Positions 36,936 through 48,285 of a stretch of 64,000 bases of DNA are shown in pieces. This stretch comes from Kluyvera cryocrescens NBRC 102467 (lineage in GTDB: Bacteria; Pseudomonadota; Gammaproteobacteria; Enterobacterales; Enterobacteriaceae). Position 1 is the stretch's first letter; each line of letters opens with the position of its first letter. The stretch is from positions 1 through 64,000 of the forward strand of contig NZ_BCTM01000008.1 in the NCBI RefSeq assembly GCF_001571285.1. Direction: 5' to 3'. A program made the translations under genes and the position numbers. The notes below the pieces were generated by a model. It was given only the letters and a program-made list of their open reading frames with translations, had not been told where the DNA came from and did not search any database.

Positions 36936-38468
36936 TTATAACGCATTAGGGCGCGGTGGGCAGCGGTCGAGCAGCTCAACGCTGCCATCGGCATTTTGCT
37001 GTTCCAGATGAACGTCAAAGCCCCACAGACGCTGCACATGCTTGAGCACCTCACGACGGCCTTTATCCAGCGGCGCGCGGTTATGCGGTACGTAGCGCAG
37101 CGTCAACGAGCGATCGCCGCGCAGGTCGACGTTCCACACCTGAATGTTCGGCTCGAGGTTACTCAGGTTATATTGTGAAGAGAGCTGCGAGCGAATCTCG
37201 CGATAGCCCTCCTCGTTGTGAATGGCAGAAATTTCCAGATAGTTATGCTGATCGTCATCCAGCACGGTAAACAGGCGGAAATCGCGCATGATTTTCGGCG
37301 ACAGGAACTGGCTGATAAAACTCTCGTCTTTAAAATCCCGCATCGCAAAATGCAGCGTCGTCAGCCAGTCGGAACCTGCGATGTCCGGGAACCAATATTT
37401 GTCTTCCTCGGTCGGATTCTGACAGATACGCTTAATGTCCTGGAACATGGCAAAACCCAGCGCGTAAGGGTTAATACCGCTGTACCATGGGCTGTTATAC
37501 GGTGGCTGGAAGACCACGTTGGTGTGGCTATGCAAAAATTCCAGCATAAAGCGTTCGGTCACTTTTCCCTCATCGTAAAGATGATTGAGAATGGTGTAGT
37601 GCCAGAAAGTGGCCCAGCCTTCGTTCATCACCTGAGTTTGCTTCTGCGGATAAAAATACTGGCTGACCTTGCGCACAATACGCAGGATCTCACGCTGCCA
37701 GGGTTCAAGCAGCGGTGCATTCTTTTCCATAAAGTACAGCAGGTTTTCCTGCGGCTCGGACGGGTAGCGGCGGGCGGCCTCTGACGCTTTTTCTTCATCG
37801 CGTTTTGGCAGGGTGCGCCACAGCATATTCACCTGGCTTTGCAGATACTCCTCGCGGCTCTTCTGCCGCGCTTTCTCTTCCTGCAGGGAGATTTTTTGCG
37901 GGCGTTTGTAGCGATCCACCCCGTAGTTCATCAGCGCATGGCAGGAGTCAAGCAGCCGTTCCACCTCATCAACGCCGTAACGCTCTTCGCAATCGGTAAT
38001 GTATTTGCGCGCAAACAGCAGATAGTCAACGATGGAGCTGGCGTCCGTCCAGCTACGGAACAGGTAGTTGTTTTTAAAGAAAGAGTTGTGCCCGTAGCAG
38101 GCGTGCGCCATCACCAGCGCCTGCATGGTAATGGTGTTCTCTTCCATCAAATACGCAATACACGGGTTGGAGTTAATGACGATTTCATACGCCAGGCCCT
38201 GCTGGCCGTGTTTGTACTGGCGTTCGGTCTCAATAAACTTTTTACCAAATGACCAGTGCGGGTAGTTAATCGGCATCCCCACGCTGGAATAGGCATCCAT
38301 CATCTGCTCGGAGGTGATGACTTCGATTTGATGTGGGTAGGTGTCCAGTCGATACAGCTTCGCTACCCGGTCAATCTCAGCCAGATAGGTTTCGAGCAGC
38401 GAAAACGTCCAGTCGGGTCCATCGCTCAGACGAGTAGTGTCCTGATTCATCGAGTCAATCGTAGCCAT
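36936..38468 (-). CDS. ycgB: SpoVR family protein YcgB
   Basis: A 510-residue soluble protein of the SpoVR family, the same length as E. coli YcgB and very similar. In E. coli it belongs to the sigma-S regulon and acts with the YeaGH kinase system in a poorly understood stationary-phase response. Conserved features include SSIVDYLLFARKYI and HSHTNVVFQPPYNSPWYSG. MATIDSM is the conserved start; the frame extends 34 codons upstream. Divergent from dadA. Confidence 0.95.
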   Translation of the reverse strand: MATIDSMNQDTTRLSDGPDWTFSLLETYLAEIDRVAKLYRLDTYPHQIEVITSEQMMDAYSSVGMPINYPHWSFGKKFIETERQYKHGQQGLAYEIVINSNPCIAYLMEENTITMQALVMAHACYGHNSFFKNNYLFRSWTDASSIVDYLLFARKYITDCEERYGVDEVERLLDSCHALMNYGVDRYKRPQKISLQEEKARQKSREEYLQSQVNMLWRTLPKRDEEKASEAARRYPSEPQENLLYFMEKNAPLLEPWQREILRIVRKVSQYFYPQKQTQVMNEGWATFWHYTILNHLYDEGKVTERFMLEFLHSHTNVVFQPPYNSPWYSGINPYALGFAMFQDIKRICQNPTEEDKYWFPDIAGSDWLTTLHFAMRDFKDESFISQFLSPKIMRDFRLFTVLDDDQHNYLEISAIHNEEGYREIRSQLSSQYNLSNLEPNIQVWNVDLRGDRSLTLRYVPHNRAPLDKGRREVLKHVQRLWGFDVHLEQQNADGSVELLDRCPPRPNAL

Positions 38469-38684
38469 TAGCGCGCCCTCATTGTTGGCGACCCTCTCTG
38501 TCTGGAGAGCCTCAAATAAAGAATAGAACACCGCAGAAAATCTGTAACAAGCGGCATTTTTTTTCTTCATGATTAATTCATCCTAAGGCCGAAAATTTGG
38601 CGCCTTTACAGGATTTTATGCTGACAAAAAATAACGGGCAGCAGGAGATCGCAATTTCCCGCTATCCACGCAGAGTGGGCGCTC

Positions 38685-38700
38685 TGTGAGATAAGTCACC
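38685..38700. promoter_or_regulatory. CRP site upstream of dadAX
   Basis: TGTGA-GATAAG-TCACC matches the CRP consensus at nine of ten core positions. dadAX in E. coli is controlled by CRP and Lrp. It lies about 90 bases before the dadA start, in the 320-base ycgB-dadA gap that otherwise holds no gene. Confidence 0.65.
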
Positions 38701-38788
38701 ATAAAAAAAGCCTATGTTGAATAATATTTTCATCTAGGTTATCAATTTGTAATTAGATGATTGTTCTTTTACTGATTCTGGAGTGGCT

Positions 38789-40087
38789 ATGCACGTTGTC
38801 ATACTGGGAAGTGGAGTCGTGGGCGTCACCAGCGCCTGGTATTTAAGTCAGGCAGGGCATCAGGTCACGGTGATTGACCGTGAAGCGGGCCCAGCATTAG
38901 AAACCAGCGCCGCCAACGCCGGGCAGATCTCTCCGGGCTACGCAGCCCCGTGGGCCGCGCCGGGGGTGCCGTTAAAAGCGATTAAATGGATGTTCCAGCG
39001 CCATGCGCCGTTGGCGATACGCCTCGATGGCACCGGCTTCCAGTTAAAATGGATGTGGCAGATGCTACGCAACTGCGACACACGCCATTACATGGAAAAC
39101 AAAGGGCGGATGGTGCGTCTGGCGGAATACAGCCGCGACTGCCTGAAAACCCTGCGTGACACCACCGGGATCAGCTATGAAGGACGTCAGGGCGGCACGC
39201 TGCAGTTGTTCCGTACCGCTCAGCAATACGAAAACGCCACCCGCGACATCGCGGTGCTGGAAGACGCCGGCGTCCCCTATCAGCTGTTGGAGGCTTCATG
39301 GCTTGCCGAGGTGGAACCTGCGCTGGCCGATGTAGCACACAAGCTGACCGGCGGGCTGCGTCTGCCGAATGACGAAACCGGTGACTGTCAGCTCTTCACC
39401 CAACGACTGGCGAAAATGGCCGAGCAGGCGGGCGTTCAGTTCCGCTTTAACACCCCGGTCGACAGTCTGCTTGAAGACGGTGGCCGCATTATGGGCGTCA
39501 AGTGCGGTGATGAAGTGGTGAAAGCTGATGCCTATGTGATGGCCTTCGGTTCCTATTCAACGGCGATGCTCAAAGGGCTGGTGGACATCCCGGTCTATCC
39601 GCTTAAAGGCTATTCGCTGACCATTCCGATTGTCGAAGAGAGCGGGGCACCGGTTTCTACGATCCTTGATGAAACCTACAAAATTGCGATTACCCGTTTC
39701 GATAACCGTATTCGCGTCGGCGGAATGGCAGAAATTGTCGGCTTCAATACCGAACTGCTGCAGCCGCGGCGGGAAACCCTCGAGATGGTGGTCGGCGATC
39801 TGTTCCCACGCGGTGGGAAAATCACCGAAGCGACCTTCTGGACCGGTTTGCGCCCAATGACGCCAGACGGTACGCCGGTGGTGGGTAAAACGGCGTTTAA
39901 AAATCTGTGGCTCAACACCGGCCACGGCACGCTGGGCTGGACCATGTCCTGTGGTTCGGGTCAACTGCTAAGTGATTTGATGTCTGGCCGAACACCTGCT
40001 ATTCCCTATGATGATCTGAGCGTTGCTCGCTACTCACCGGGATTCACGCCCGCTCGCGCGCAGCATCTGCATGGCGCACACCAATAA
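38789..40087 (+). CDS. dadA: D-amino acid dehydrogenase small subunit
   Basis: DadA is an inner-membrane-associated FAD flavoprotein that oxidises D-alanine and other D-amino acids to 2-oxo acids, feeding electrons to the respiratory chain. The 432-residue product equals E. coli DadA. The FAD dinucleotide fold [15 protein letters not shown] is at residues 4-18, and [17 protein letters not shown] follows near 45. ATG 38789 is preceded by GGAG. With dadX it forms the alanine catabolic operon; a CRP site lies upstream. Confidence 0.97.
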   Translation: MHVVILGSGVVGVTSAWYLSQAGHQVTVIDREAGPALETSAANAGQISPGYAAPWAAPGVPLKAIKWMFQRHAPLAIRLDGTGFQLKWMWQMLRNCDTRHYMENKGRMVRLAEYSRDCLKTLRDTTGISYEGRQGGTLQLFRTAQQYENATRDIAVLEDAGVPYQLLEASWLAEVEPALADVAHKLTGGLRLPNDETGDCQLFTQRLAKMAEQAGVQFRFNTPVDSLLEDGGRIMGVKCGDEVVKADAYVMAFGSYSTAMLKGLVDIPVYPLKGYSLTIPIVEESGAPVSTILDETYKIAITRFDNRIRVGGMAEIVGFNTELLQPRRETLEMVVGDLFPRGGKITEATFWTGLRPMTPDGTPVVGKTAFKNLWLNTGHGTLGWTMSCGSGQLLSDLMSGRTPAIPYDDLSVARYSPGFTPARAQHLHGAHQ

Positions 40088-40096
40088 GGAGAACGC

Positions 40097-41167
40097 ATGT
40101 CACGTCCCGTGCTCGCCAGCCTCGACCTGCAGGCGTTACGCAATAACTTAGCCATTGTCCGCCGGGCGGCGGGCGGTGCTCGCATTTGGTCGGTGGTGAA
40201 GGCCAATGCCTATGGACATGGATTAGAGCGTGTCTGGAACGCCCTGCGGGAAACCGATGGCTTCGCGATGCTCAATCTTGAAGAGGCGATCCTGCTGCGT
40301 GAACGCGGCTGGAAAGGGCCGATTCTGCTGCTTGAGGGCTTCTTCCATGTTGATGAGCTGGAGCTGTTTGATAAATACCGCCTGACCACCAGCGTACACA
40401 GCAACTGGCAGCTTAAGGCGTTGCAAAACGCGCGGCTGCATTCACCGATCGATGTCTATCTGAAGGTGAACAGCGGCATGAATCGGCTGGGATTTGCCCC
40501 TGAACGGGTGCATAGCGTCTGGCAGCAGCTGCGTGGCATGAGCAACGTAGGGTCGATGACCCTGATGTCGCATTTCGCGCAGGCGGAAAATACCGATGGT
40601 ATCGTCGAACCGATGCAGCGGATTGAGCAGGCGGCAGAAGGGCTGGATTGCCCACGTTCGCTGGCCAACTCGGCGGCCACGCTATGGCACCCGGAAACGC
40701 ATTTCGACTGGGTGCGCCCGGGTATTGTGCTCTACGGCGCGTCACCTTCTGGCCACTGGCAGGACATTGCCAACAGCGGCCTGAAGCCGGTGATGACGTT
40801 AAGCAGCGAAATCATTGGCATCCAGAACCTGAAGCCGGGCGATGCAGTGGGCTACGGCAGCCGCTATCGCGCAACGGAAGAACAGCGCATTGGTATTGTT
40901 GCCTGCGGCTATGCCGACGGCTATCCGCGTATAGCCGCCAACGGCACGCCGGTGCTGGTCGACGGCATTCGCACCGGAACGGTAGGGGCGATTTCCATGG
41001 ATATGCTGGCGGTGGATTTAACGCCGTGTCCGCAGGCGGGAATCGGCGCCTCGGTGGAGCTGTGGGGGGAGAACATTAAGATTGATGAAGTTGCCGCCAG
41101 CGCTGGCACCGTGGGCTATGAGCTGATGTGTGCGGTTGCACCGCGCGTACCATTCGTGACAGTGTAA
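40097..41167 (+). CDS. dadX: Catabolic alanine racemase
   Basis: DadX racemises L-alanine to D-alanine for oxidation by DadA. The 356-residue fold type III PLP enzyme has the cofactor lysine at residue 35 ([10 protein letters not shown]) and the catalytic tyrosine near 254 (VGYGSRYRA). It matches E. coli DadX (356). It starts nine bases after dadA with AAGGAGA as ribosome-binding site. Confidence 0.96.
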   Translation: MSRPVLASLDLQALRNNLAIVRRAAGGARIWSVVKANAYGHGLERVWNALRETDGFAMLNLEEAILLRERGWKGPILLLEGFFHVDELELFDKYRLTTSVHSNWQLKALQNARLHSPIDVYLKVNSGMNRLGFAPERVHSVWQQLRGMSNVGSMTLMSHFAQAENTDGIVEPMQRIEQAAEGLDCPRSLANSAATLWHPETHFDWVRPGIVLYGASPSGHWQDIANSGLKPVMTLSSEIIGIQNLKPGDAVGYGSRYRATEEQRIGIVACGYADGYPRIAANGTPVLVDGIRTGTVGAISMDMLAVDLTPCPQAGIGASVELWGENIKIDEVAASAGTVGYELMCAVAPRVPFVTV

Positions 41168-41222
41168 CTTTCTCAGCAAATGACGCCGAGTCAGCGGCGT
41201 CTGCGTGAATACGCGCTATGCT

Positions 41223-41249
41223 GGCCGGATAACGTTGGGTTATCCGGCC
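41223..41249. repeat. REP-like palindrome between dadX and cvrA
   Basis: GGCCGGATAAC-GTTGG-GTTATCCGGCC is a perfect 11-base inverted repeat. GCCGGATAA is the typical head of enterobacterial REP elements, and the position between convergent genes fits; it may also act as a terminator. Only one such unit was noticed in the window. Confidence 0.7.
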
Positions 41250-41257
41250 GTTAGCCA

Positions 41258-42994
<1,737 letters not shown>

Positions 42995-43086
42995 TCACGC
43001 ACTCCCCGATAACGAACAAGCTAGTTACAAAACGTTACCATAATTAGGGCGCAAACATTGGATAAATAAGCGGTGATTATTGTTTT

Positions 43087-44001
43087 TTATTCGGCTAATA
43101 CCGGATGACCGCTTAGCGTCAGCGCTGAACGGCCGGGATTATGGCTAAGCTGCGCGCGGGCACCCAGCGGCAGGGTGACGGTACGGGGTTCATGGCCAAA
43201 ATCCAGTCCGCTAATCAGCGGAATCGACAGCCGCGAACGCAGATAATCATACATGCCGTCCAGGCTATAACCGTCGTCATAATCGTTCGGGCTGGAGCCG
43301 CTAAAGCTACCCAGCACGATAGCGCGCTGGCGCGGCAGAATACCCGCGTGCAGCAGCTGCAACAGCATGCGTTCAACGCGGAACGGATGCTCGTTAATAT
43401 CTTCAAGCACCAGAATGCCGTCGCGAATATCCGGCATCCACGGCGTACCGATGAGCGAAACGATCATCGCCAAATTCCCGCCCCAGAGTGTGCCTTCGGT
43501 GGCGCACTGCGGGCCGTCACCGTTCCACTCAACGGTAAAGGTGGGATGACGCAGCGCGCGCCAGAAATGCTCCTCGGTAAAAGGATCAAGGCTTTCTGCG
43601 CCAAAGTTACCCGCCAGCATTGGGCCGCTAAAGGTCACGACGTTACCGGTGGCCAGCAGGCCGAACTGAATCGCGGTGAAATCGCTGTGCCCGCAGATGA
43701 GCAGCGGGGAGCGCTGCTGGCGAGCGACCAGCGACGGCCAGTCAATGTTCGTCAGCAGGCGGCTGGCGCCGTAGCCGCCGCGTACCGCCATCACAATCTG
43801 ATTTTCTCCCGGCAGTTGGGCAAGGCCATTGATATCCGCCAGCCGTTCGGCCTCAGTACCGGCAAATCGTTGATGGCGGCGAGAAATCACCTGCTGGTTC
43901 GTCACCTGATGCCCTGATGCCTCCAGCCGTGAAACGCCGCGCCGTGCAGCGGCCTGGTTGATGCAGTAACCAGAGGGAGCGATAAGATGAAACGAAGACA
44001 T
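43087..44001 (-). CDS. ldcA: Murein tetrapeptide carboxypeptidase
   Basis: LdcA is a cytoplasmic LD-carboxypeptidase that removes the terminal D-Ala from recycled murein tetrapeptides and is essential for survival in stationary phase in E. coli. The 304-residue protein has the nucleophilic serine in ICGHSDFTAIQ near residue 105, the Glu region LVLEDINEHPFR near 207, and the late His in GLDFGHEP. Same length as K-12 LdcA. Divergent from emtA, which also acts on murein. Confidence 0.95.
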   Translation of the reverse strand: MSSFHLIAPSGYCINQAAARRGVSRLEASGHQVTNQQVISRRHQRFAGTEAERLADINGLAQLPGENQIVMAVRGGYGASRLLTNIDWPSLVARQQRSPLLICGHSDFTAIQFGLLATGNVVTFSGPMLAGNFGAESLDPFTEEHFWRALRHPTFTVEWNGDGPQCATEGTLWGGNLAMIVSLIGTPWMPDIRDGILVLEDINEHPFRVERMLLQLLHAGILPRQRAIVLGSFSGSSPNDYDDGYSLDGMYDYLRSRLSIPLISGLDFGHEPRTVTLPLGARAQLSHNPGRSALTLSGHPVLAE

Positions 44002-44094
44002 GGCATTTCCTTGCTGAGAATGAAACGGGTATCATGCCGCCTGAGCCAGTGGTTGTCATTAGCGACAGCAAAGTTCAGCTAAAAGGATAGATGC

Positions 44095-44706
44095 GTGAAA
44101 TTAAGATGGTTTGCTTTTTTAATTGTATTACTTGCCGGGTGTAGCTCTAAATCGGATTACCGCAATCCGCCGTGGAATCCCGAGGTTCCAGTGAAGCGCG
44201 CGATGCAGTGGATGCCAATTACTGAAAAAGCCGGTGCGGCCTGGGGCGTGAGCCCACGCCTTATCACCGCCATTATTGCCGTCGAGTCAGGCGGTAACCC
44301 GACGCTGGTGAGTAAATCCAATGCGGTCGGGCTGATGCAGCTTAAAGCATCGACATCGGGTCTGGATGTCTATCGTCATATGGGCTGGAGCGGTCAGCCG
44401 TCAACCAGTGAGCTGAAAAATCCGGAACGCAACATCTCGATGGGCGCGGCGTATTTGAGCATTCTGGAACATGGTTCGCTGGCCGGGATTTCCGACCCGC
44501 AGGTGATGCAATATGCGCTGGTGGTGTCCTACGCCAACGGTGCAGGTGCGCTGCTGAGGACCTTCTCGTCGGATCGTAAAAAAGCCATTTCGAAAATAAA
44601 CGATCTGGATGCGGATGAATTCTTCGACCACGTGGTGAAAAACCATCCGTCACCGCAGGCGCCACGCTATATCTGGAAAATCCAGAAAGCCATGGACGCC
44701 ATGTAA
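44095..44706 (+). CDS. emtA: Endo-type membrane-bound lytic transglycosylase A
   Basis: EmtA (MltE) is an outer membrane lipoprotein that cleaves glycan strands of murein internally to give 1,6-anhydromuropeptides. The 203-residue product matches E. coli in length; the lipobox LLAGC puts the lipidated cysteine at residue 16 and catalytic Glu64 is in IAVESGG, with the [16 protein letters not shown] motif after it. It starts at GTG 44095 after AAAGGATAG. Its stop abuts the ycgR stop on the other strand with no gap and no visible terminator. Confidence 0.96.
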   Translation: MKLRWFAFLIVLLAGCSSKSDYRNPPWNPEVPVKRAMQWMPITEKAGAAWGVSPRLITAIIAVESGGNPTLVSKSNAVGLMQLKASTSGLDVYRHMGWSGQPSTSELKNPERNISMGAAYLSILEHGSLAGISDPQVMQYALVVSYANGAGALLRTFSSDRKKAISKINDLDADEFFDHVVKNHPSPQAPRYIWKIQKAMDAM

Positions 44707-45438
44707 TCAGCGAACGTTATTTGCCCGTTCGCGCGCCTCACGCTCCAGCGAGAAAATAATTCGCTGGAGCGAGCGCTCCAACACTGGATTCATATACAGA
44801 AAACGGAAGCTCAGGCGCGGCGTGACAATCGTTTCATTCTTGCTGTCGACCACTTTACGTTCGCTGATGGCCAGTAGCTGAACGTCGAAACGAAAACGCC
44901 CCCATTGCCCCATATCCAGCTCAATTTCTTTCAGCTCCATGCCGGGAACCAGCATCTCCGGCGGCGGCGCGTCCAGCAGCGCCCCCATGCCACCCAGTGA
45001 CAAATCAAACAGGCGGAAACGCAGCGTTTTCTTATCCGGCAAGGTCGCACAGCCGTAATAAGGGGGATACAGCGGGGCAGGGATGCGGAAATATTCACGA
45101 CGCTGGATAAACCATACCGCAGGCGGCGTGGGCATTACGAAGGCGGGCAGCCCCTGATAATTCTCAACCTGCATTTGTGGTACCGAAAATTCGATTTTTG
45201 CGCCATTGGTTTCGGCCACCATCGAGAGATTTTTGGCCGCTAAGGCGGCCGTGTTATCTTCCTCACGGCTACCAAAATCGATCACCAACTGCTGTTGGCT
45301 GACGTCAAGAATACGGCTAATAAACTGGCGTGATGACCAGCTCACGCGCAGCGCGGCGTTTGCCTGCTGAAGGTCGCGCAGAACGTTTAATACTGCGAGC
45401 GGATTTTGTTTAAGAAACTGTGTGTTGTGCTCACTCAC
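44707..45438 (-). CDS. ycgR: c-di-GMP-binding flagellar brake protein YcgR
   Basis: YcgR binds cyclic di-GMP through its PilZ domain and slows the flagellar motor by contacting the switch complex and stator. The 243-residue protein (E. coli 244) has an N-terminal YcgR domain and a C-terminal PilZ domain with RREYFR near residue 117 and DLSLGGMG near 150, the two c-di-GMP-contact motifs. A good sigma-28 promoter lies 36 bases upstream (listed separately), so it is probably co-expressed with flagella. It counterbalances PdeD, also in this window. Confidence 0.95.
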   Translation of the reverse strand: MSEHNTQFLKQNPLAVLNVLRDLQQANAALRVSWSSRQFISRILDVSQQQLVIDFGSREEDNTAALAAKNLSMVAETNGAKIEFSVPQMQVENYQGLPAFVMPTPPAVWFIQRREYFRIPAPLYPPYYGCATLPDKKTLRFRLFDLSLGGMGALLDAPPPEMLVPGMELKEIELDMGQWGRFRFDVQLLAISERKVVDSKNETIVTPRLSFRFLYMNPVLERSLQRIIFSLEREARERANNVR

Positions 45439-45473
45439 CGGGTATGGCTCCTGAATGGCAGACTCTCATTTAT

Positions 45474-45500
45474 CTATCGGCGTTGAAAAACAGAACTTCA
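45474..45500 (-). promoter_or_regulatory. Sigma-28 (FliA) promoter of ycgR
   Basis: On the minus strand TGAAGTTC, an 11-base spacer and GCCGATAG match the flagellar consensus TAAAGTTT-N11-GCCGATAA at 13 of 16 positions. ycgR is FliA-dependent in E. coli. Confidence 0.8.
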
Positions 45501-45707
45501 GCCTCCTCGTAAAATTTTTTAACATTTTTATCGGTTTCGGCTGCGTAAAGCACTTAAGGCAGTGCCTACGTCAATATTCGTATTTATCTGCATAAAATAT
45601 CATCGGCGAACCAGGCTTTTTAAGAACAATTACCTATACTTGAAACATTAGCGGCGCAGAATGACGGCGCTTTTATTGGTGTTAATGGAACTGAAGAGGT
45701 GGGAAAA

Positions 45708-45962
45708 ATGGGTATTATTGCCTGGATTATTTTTGGTCTGATTGCCGGTGTTATTGCCAAACTGATTATGCCGGGGCGTGATGGGGGTGGTTTCTTCCTC
45801 ACCTGTATCCTGGGTATTGTCGGTGCCGTTGTCGGTGGCTGGTTAGCGACCACGTTTGGTCTTGGCGGCAGCGTCAGTGGCTTTAATCTGCACAGCTTCC
45901 TGGTAGCGGTAGTGGGCGCCATTGTTGTACTGGCGGTATTCCGCCTGATTCGCCGCGAATAA
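45708..45962 (+). CDS. ymgE: GlsB/YmgE family stress membrane protein
   Basis: An 84-residue hydrophobic protein of the transglycosylase-associated (GlsB/YeaQ/YmgE) family, same length as E. coli YmgE. Three membrane segments are visible (about 2-20, 28-48, 60-80) with the PGRDGGGFF loop. The name is historical; no enzyme activity is known. MGIIAWI at 45708 is preceded by AGGTGGGA. A sequence CTATACT about 75 bases upstream is a plausible sigma-S type -10. Confidence 0.93.
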   Translation: MGIIAWIIFGLIAGVIAKLIMPGRDGGGFFLTCILGIVGAVVGGWLATTFGLGGSVSGFNLHSFLVAVVGAIVVLAVFRLIRRE

Positions 45963-45984
45963 TGTTTCCCGAAGCATATTCATC

Positions 45985-46014
45985 GACGGCCCCATAAGGG
46001 GCCGTTTTCTTTTG
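45985..46014 (+). terminator. Terminator after ymgE
   Basis: ACGGCCCC-ATAA-GGGGCCGT followed by TTTCTTTT. Confidence 0.88.
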
Positions 46015-46081
46015 CATCAAAACTGCTACCTCTGTCACATTTCTAATCCCTTGCTGATTTTGGCGTTGAATTGCAAACATG

Positions 46082-46100
46082 AATGATAATAATTATCGTT
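46082..46100. promoter_or_regulatory. Fur box upstream of the TonB receptor
   Basis: AATGATAATAATTATCGTT matches the 19-base Fur consensus well and lies 26 bases before the receptor start, so the gene should be iron-repressed. Confidence 0.8.
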
Positions 46101-46125
46101 CTTTGTTTGATTTGAGCCACATATA

Positions 46126-48246
46126 ATGAATAAGACCGCTTTTCGCGTTTGCACGCTTTCGGGGATGATTGCGCTAGCACTATCAACACAGGGGTACGCT
46201 GCCCAGGAGTCGACCATGGTGGTCACCGGTTCGGCAAACGGTGAGGGGAGTGAACTGCCCGGCTGGACCAACAGCGCCACCAAATCGGCGGTGCCGGAAA
46301 GCAAAACGCCGCAGGTGATTAACACCATCAGCCAGCATGAAATCAGCGAGCGTCATGCGACGTCGATTAATGAAATCCTGCGCTATGCGCCAGGCGTTTC
46401 GACTGAATCGCGCGGAAGCACGACCTATATGAGCGAATACAAAATTCGTGGTTTTACCGTTGATAACGAATATTACAACGGCCTACAGCTACCGTATAAC
46501 GTCACCGGCAATACCAAAGCGCGTATCGACCCGCTGCTTGTTGATAGCGTCGATATCCTGAAAGGGCCTTCATCCGTGCTCTACGGCAACGGTTCGCCGG
46601 GCGGGCTTGTAAATATTCAGGGTAAAAAACCGCAGACCACGCCGCGCACCGAAATCGGTTTTAACACCGGCACCCGCAATCTGAAAGAAGGGTATATCGA
46701 CTCTACCGGCCGGATTGCCGACAGCGACTGGAGCTATCGTCTGTTGGGGAAAGCCACCGAGGGCGATGATCAGCCGCACACCACCCGCTACGAAGACTAT
46801 CTGGTCGCGCCGAGCGTCACCTGGCAGCCGAGCGACAAAACGCGCCTGACCCTCGACGCGCTGGCGCAGAATACCCCGAGCCTGACGCCGTCTAACCCGC
46901 TGCCGCTCTCTTACTTACGCTCGCAGTATGCCGACAAACGCGCCTTTGCCGGCGATGACTGGAGTGGTTTTAAACAGCGCCAGTGGATGATTGGCTACAG
47001 CTTTGAACATGAGTTTGACAGCGGTTGGGGCATCGCACAGAAAGCGCGCTACTTTGATATCGATACCCATCAGCAAAGCGTGTACTCCACCGGCAATAGC
47101 CCAACGGCGGTCTACGACATTAGTCGTTCCGCCTATACGACCGATGAAAATCTGCACAGTTTTAACATTGATAACCAACTCACCCGCACGCTGAGCCTGG
47201 GGGATTGGCAGCACCATCTGCTGGCGGGGTTTGATTATCAGAAACTGAATTCGCATTACCATTACCGGTATTCTAACTATTTAACCCCGCCGCCGAATCT
47301 GGATATGCGTAACCCAGACTTTGGCCTGGTGAGTGAAGATGCCTTGGGGCTGTATACCGCGCAGAAAAATCGTCTTTCCTACAACCAAAAAGGCTATTAC
47401 CTGCAGGATCAGATGGCCTACGGTGGCCTGAACATCCTCGCCAGCCTGCGCTATGACGAGTACCAGTCGGCGACCACCGACTATCTCAATAGCGACCAGA
47501 AAGAGTGGATTTCGCAGGATCGGGTGACCAAACGTCTGGGCGTGCTGTATGCCTTTGATAACGGCATTTCGCCGTTCATCAGCTACTCGGAAGGCTTCAA
47601 ACCGATTTCACCGGCCCGTGGGCTGACGGCGGATCAGGTGAAACCGACCACCAGTAAACAGGTGGAAGGCGGCGTGAAGTATCTGTTGGCGGATTACGCC
47701 ACGACCTTTACCGCCTCGGTATTTAATATTCGCCAGAAAAATGTGCTCAGCGCAGATCCGAGCTGGAACTATCACCAGACCGGCGAAATTGAATCGAAAG
47801 GTGCCGAGCTGTCGGTCATTAGCCGCCCGACGGACAATATCAACCTGATTGCCAACTACGCCTATACCCACGCCATCAACACCGAAGACGAGAGCTATCA
47901 GGGCAAACGCCCGACTCAGGTACCGGAAAATGCGTTTAATCTGTGGGGCGATTACACCTTTGACCAGAGCATGGTGCGCGGGCTGACGGTCGGCGCCGGG
48001 GTGCGTTATACCGGGCCGATGGAAATTGCACCGGCGAATAATGAAGGCAAACTGGGTGGCACCACGCAGTACGATATGTCGGTGTCTTACGATATGTCGG
48101 CTCTGGACAGCAGCCTGAGCGGCTTGATGCTTAAGGCCAGCGCACAGAACCTGACCAATAAAGAGACGTTTACCTGCTATGACAGCACCAACTGCTGGAT
48201 TGGCCGCGATCGTACGGTTCAGGTAGGGGCGAGTTACACCTTCTAA
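46126..48246 (+). CDS. TonB-dependent ferric siderophore receptor (FhuA/FoxA type)
   Basis: A 706-residue outer membrane receptor. Signal peptide to about residue 26 (STQGYAA), TonB box ESTMVVTG, plug domain (about 50-160, with VDILKGPSSVLYGNGSPGG), then a 22-strand barrel ending in aromatic TF. A C-terminal cysteine pair (TCYDSTNCW) resembles that of FhuA-like hydroxamate receptors. Iron regulation is supported by the upstream Fur box. The siderophore cannot be named; a hydroxamate is a reasonable guess. It stands alone, with no siderophore ABC transporter nearby, so it would rely on FhuBCD-type systems elsewhere. Convergent with an MFS gene across a perfect hairpin. Confidence 0.9.
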   Translation: MNKTAFRVCTLSGMIALALSTQGYAAQESTMVVTGSANGEGSELPGWTNSATKSAVPESKTPQVINTISQHEISERHATSINEILRYAPGVSTESRGSTTYMSEYKIRGFTVDNEYYNGLQLPYNVTGNTKARIDPLLVDSVDILKGPSSVLYGNGSPGGLVNIQGKKPQTTPRTEIGFNTGTRNLKEGYIDSTGRIADSDWSYRLLGKATEGDDQPHTTRYEDYLVAPSVTWQPSDKTRLTLDALAQNTPSLTPSNPLPLSYLRSQYADKRAFAGDDWSGFKQRQWMIGYSFEHEFDSGWGIAQKARYFDIDTHQQSVYSTGNSPTAVYDISRSAYTTDENLHSFNIDNQLTRTLSLGDWQHHLLAGFDYQKLNSHYHYRYSNYLTPPPNLDMRNPDFGLVSEDALGLYTAQKNRLSYNQKGYYLQDQMAYGGLNILASLRYDEYQSATTDYLNSDQKEWISQDRVTKRLGVLYAFDNGISPFISYSEGFKPISPARGLTADQVKPTTSKQVEGGVKYLLADYATTFTASVFNIRQKNVLSADPSWNYHQTGEIESKGAELSVISRPTDNINLIANYAYTHAINTEDESYQGKRPTQVPENAFNLWGDYTFDQSMVRGLTVGAGVRYTGPMEIAPANNEGKLGGTTQYDMSVSYDMSALDSSLSGLMLKASAQNLTNKETFTCYDSTNCWIGRDRTVQVGASYTF

Positions 48247-48252
48247 GTGAAA

Positions 48253-48280
48253 TGTCCGGGCGATCGTTATCGCCCGGACA
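48253..48280. terminator. Convergent terminator hairpin
   Basis: TGTCCGGGCGAT-CGTT-ATCGCCCGGACA is a perfect 12-base stem with a four-base loop between two convergent genes. No long T-tract follows on either side. Confidence 0.7.
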
Positions 48281-48285
48281 ATCCG

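Noticed and set aside
43141-43917. 258-residue plus-strand frame over ldcA
   Set aside because: Antisense to a well-conserved enzyme; composition typical of a mirror frame.
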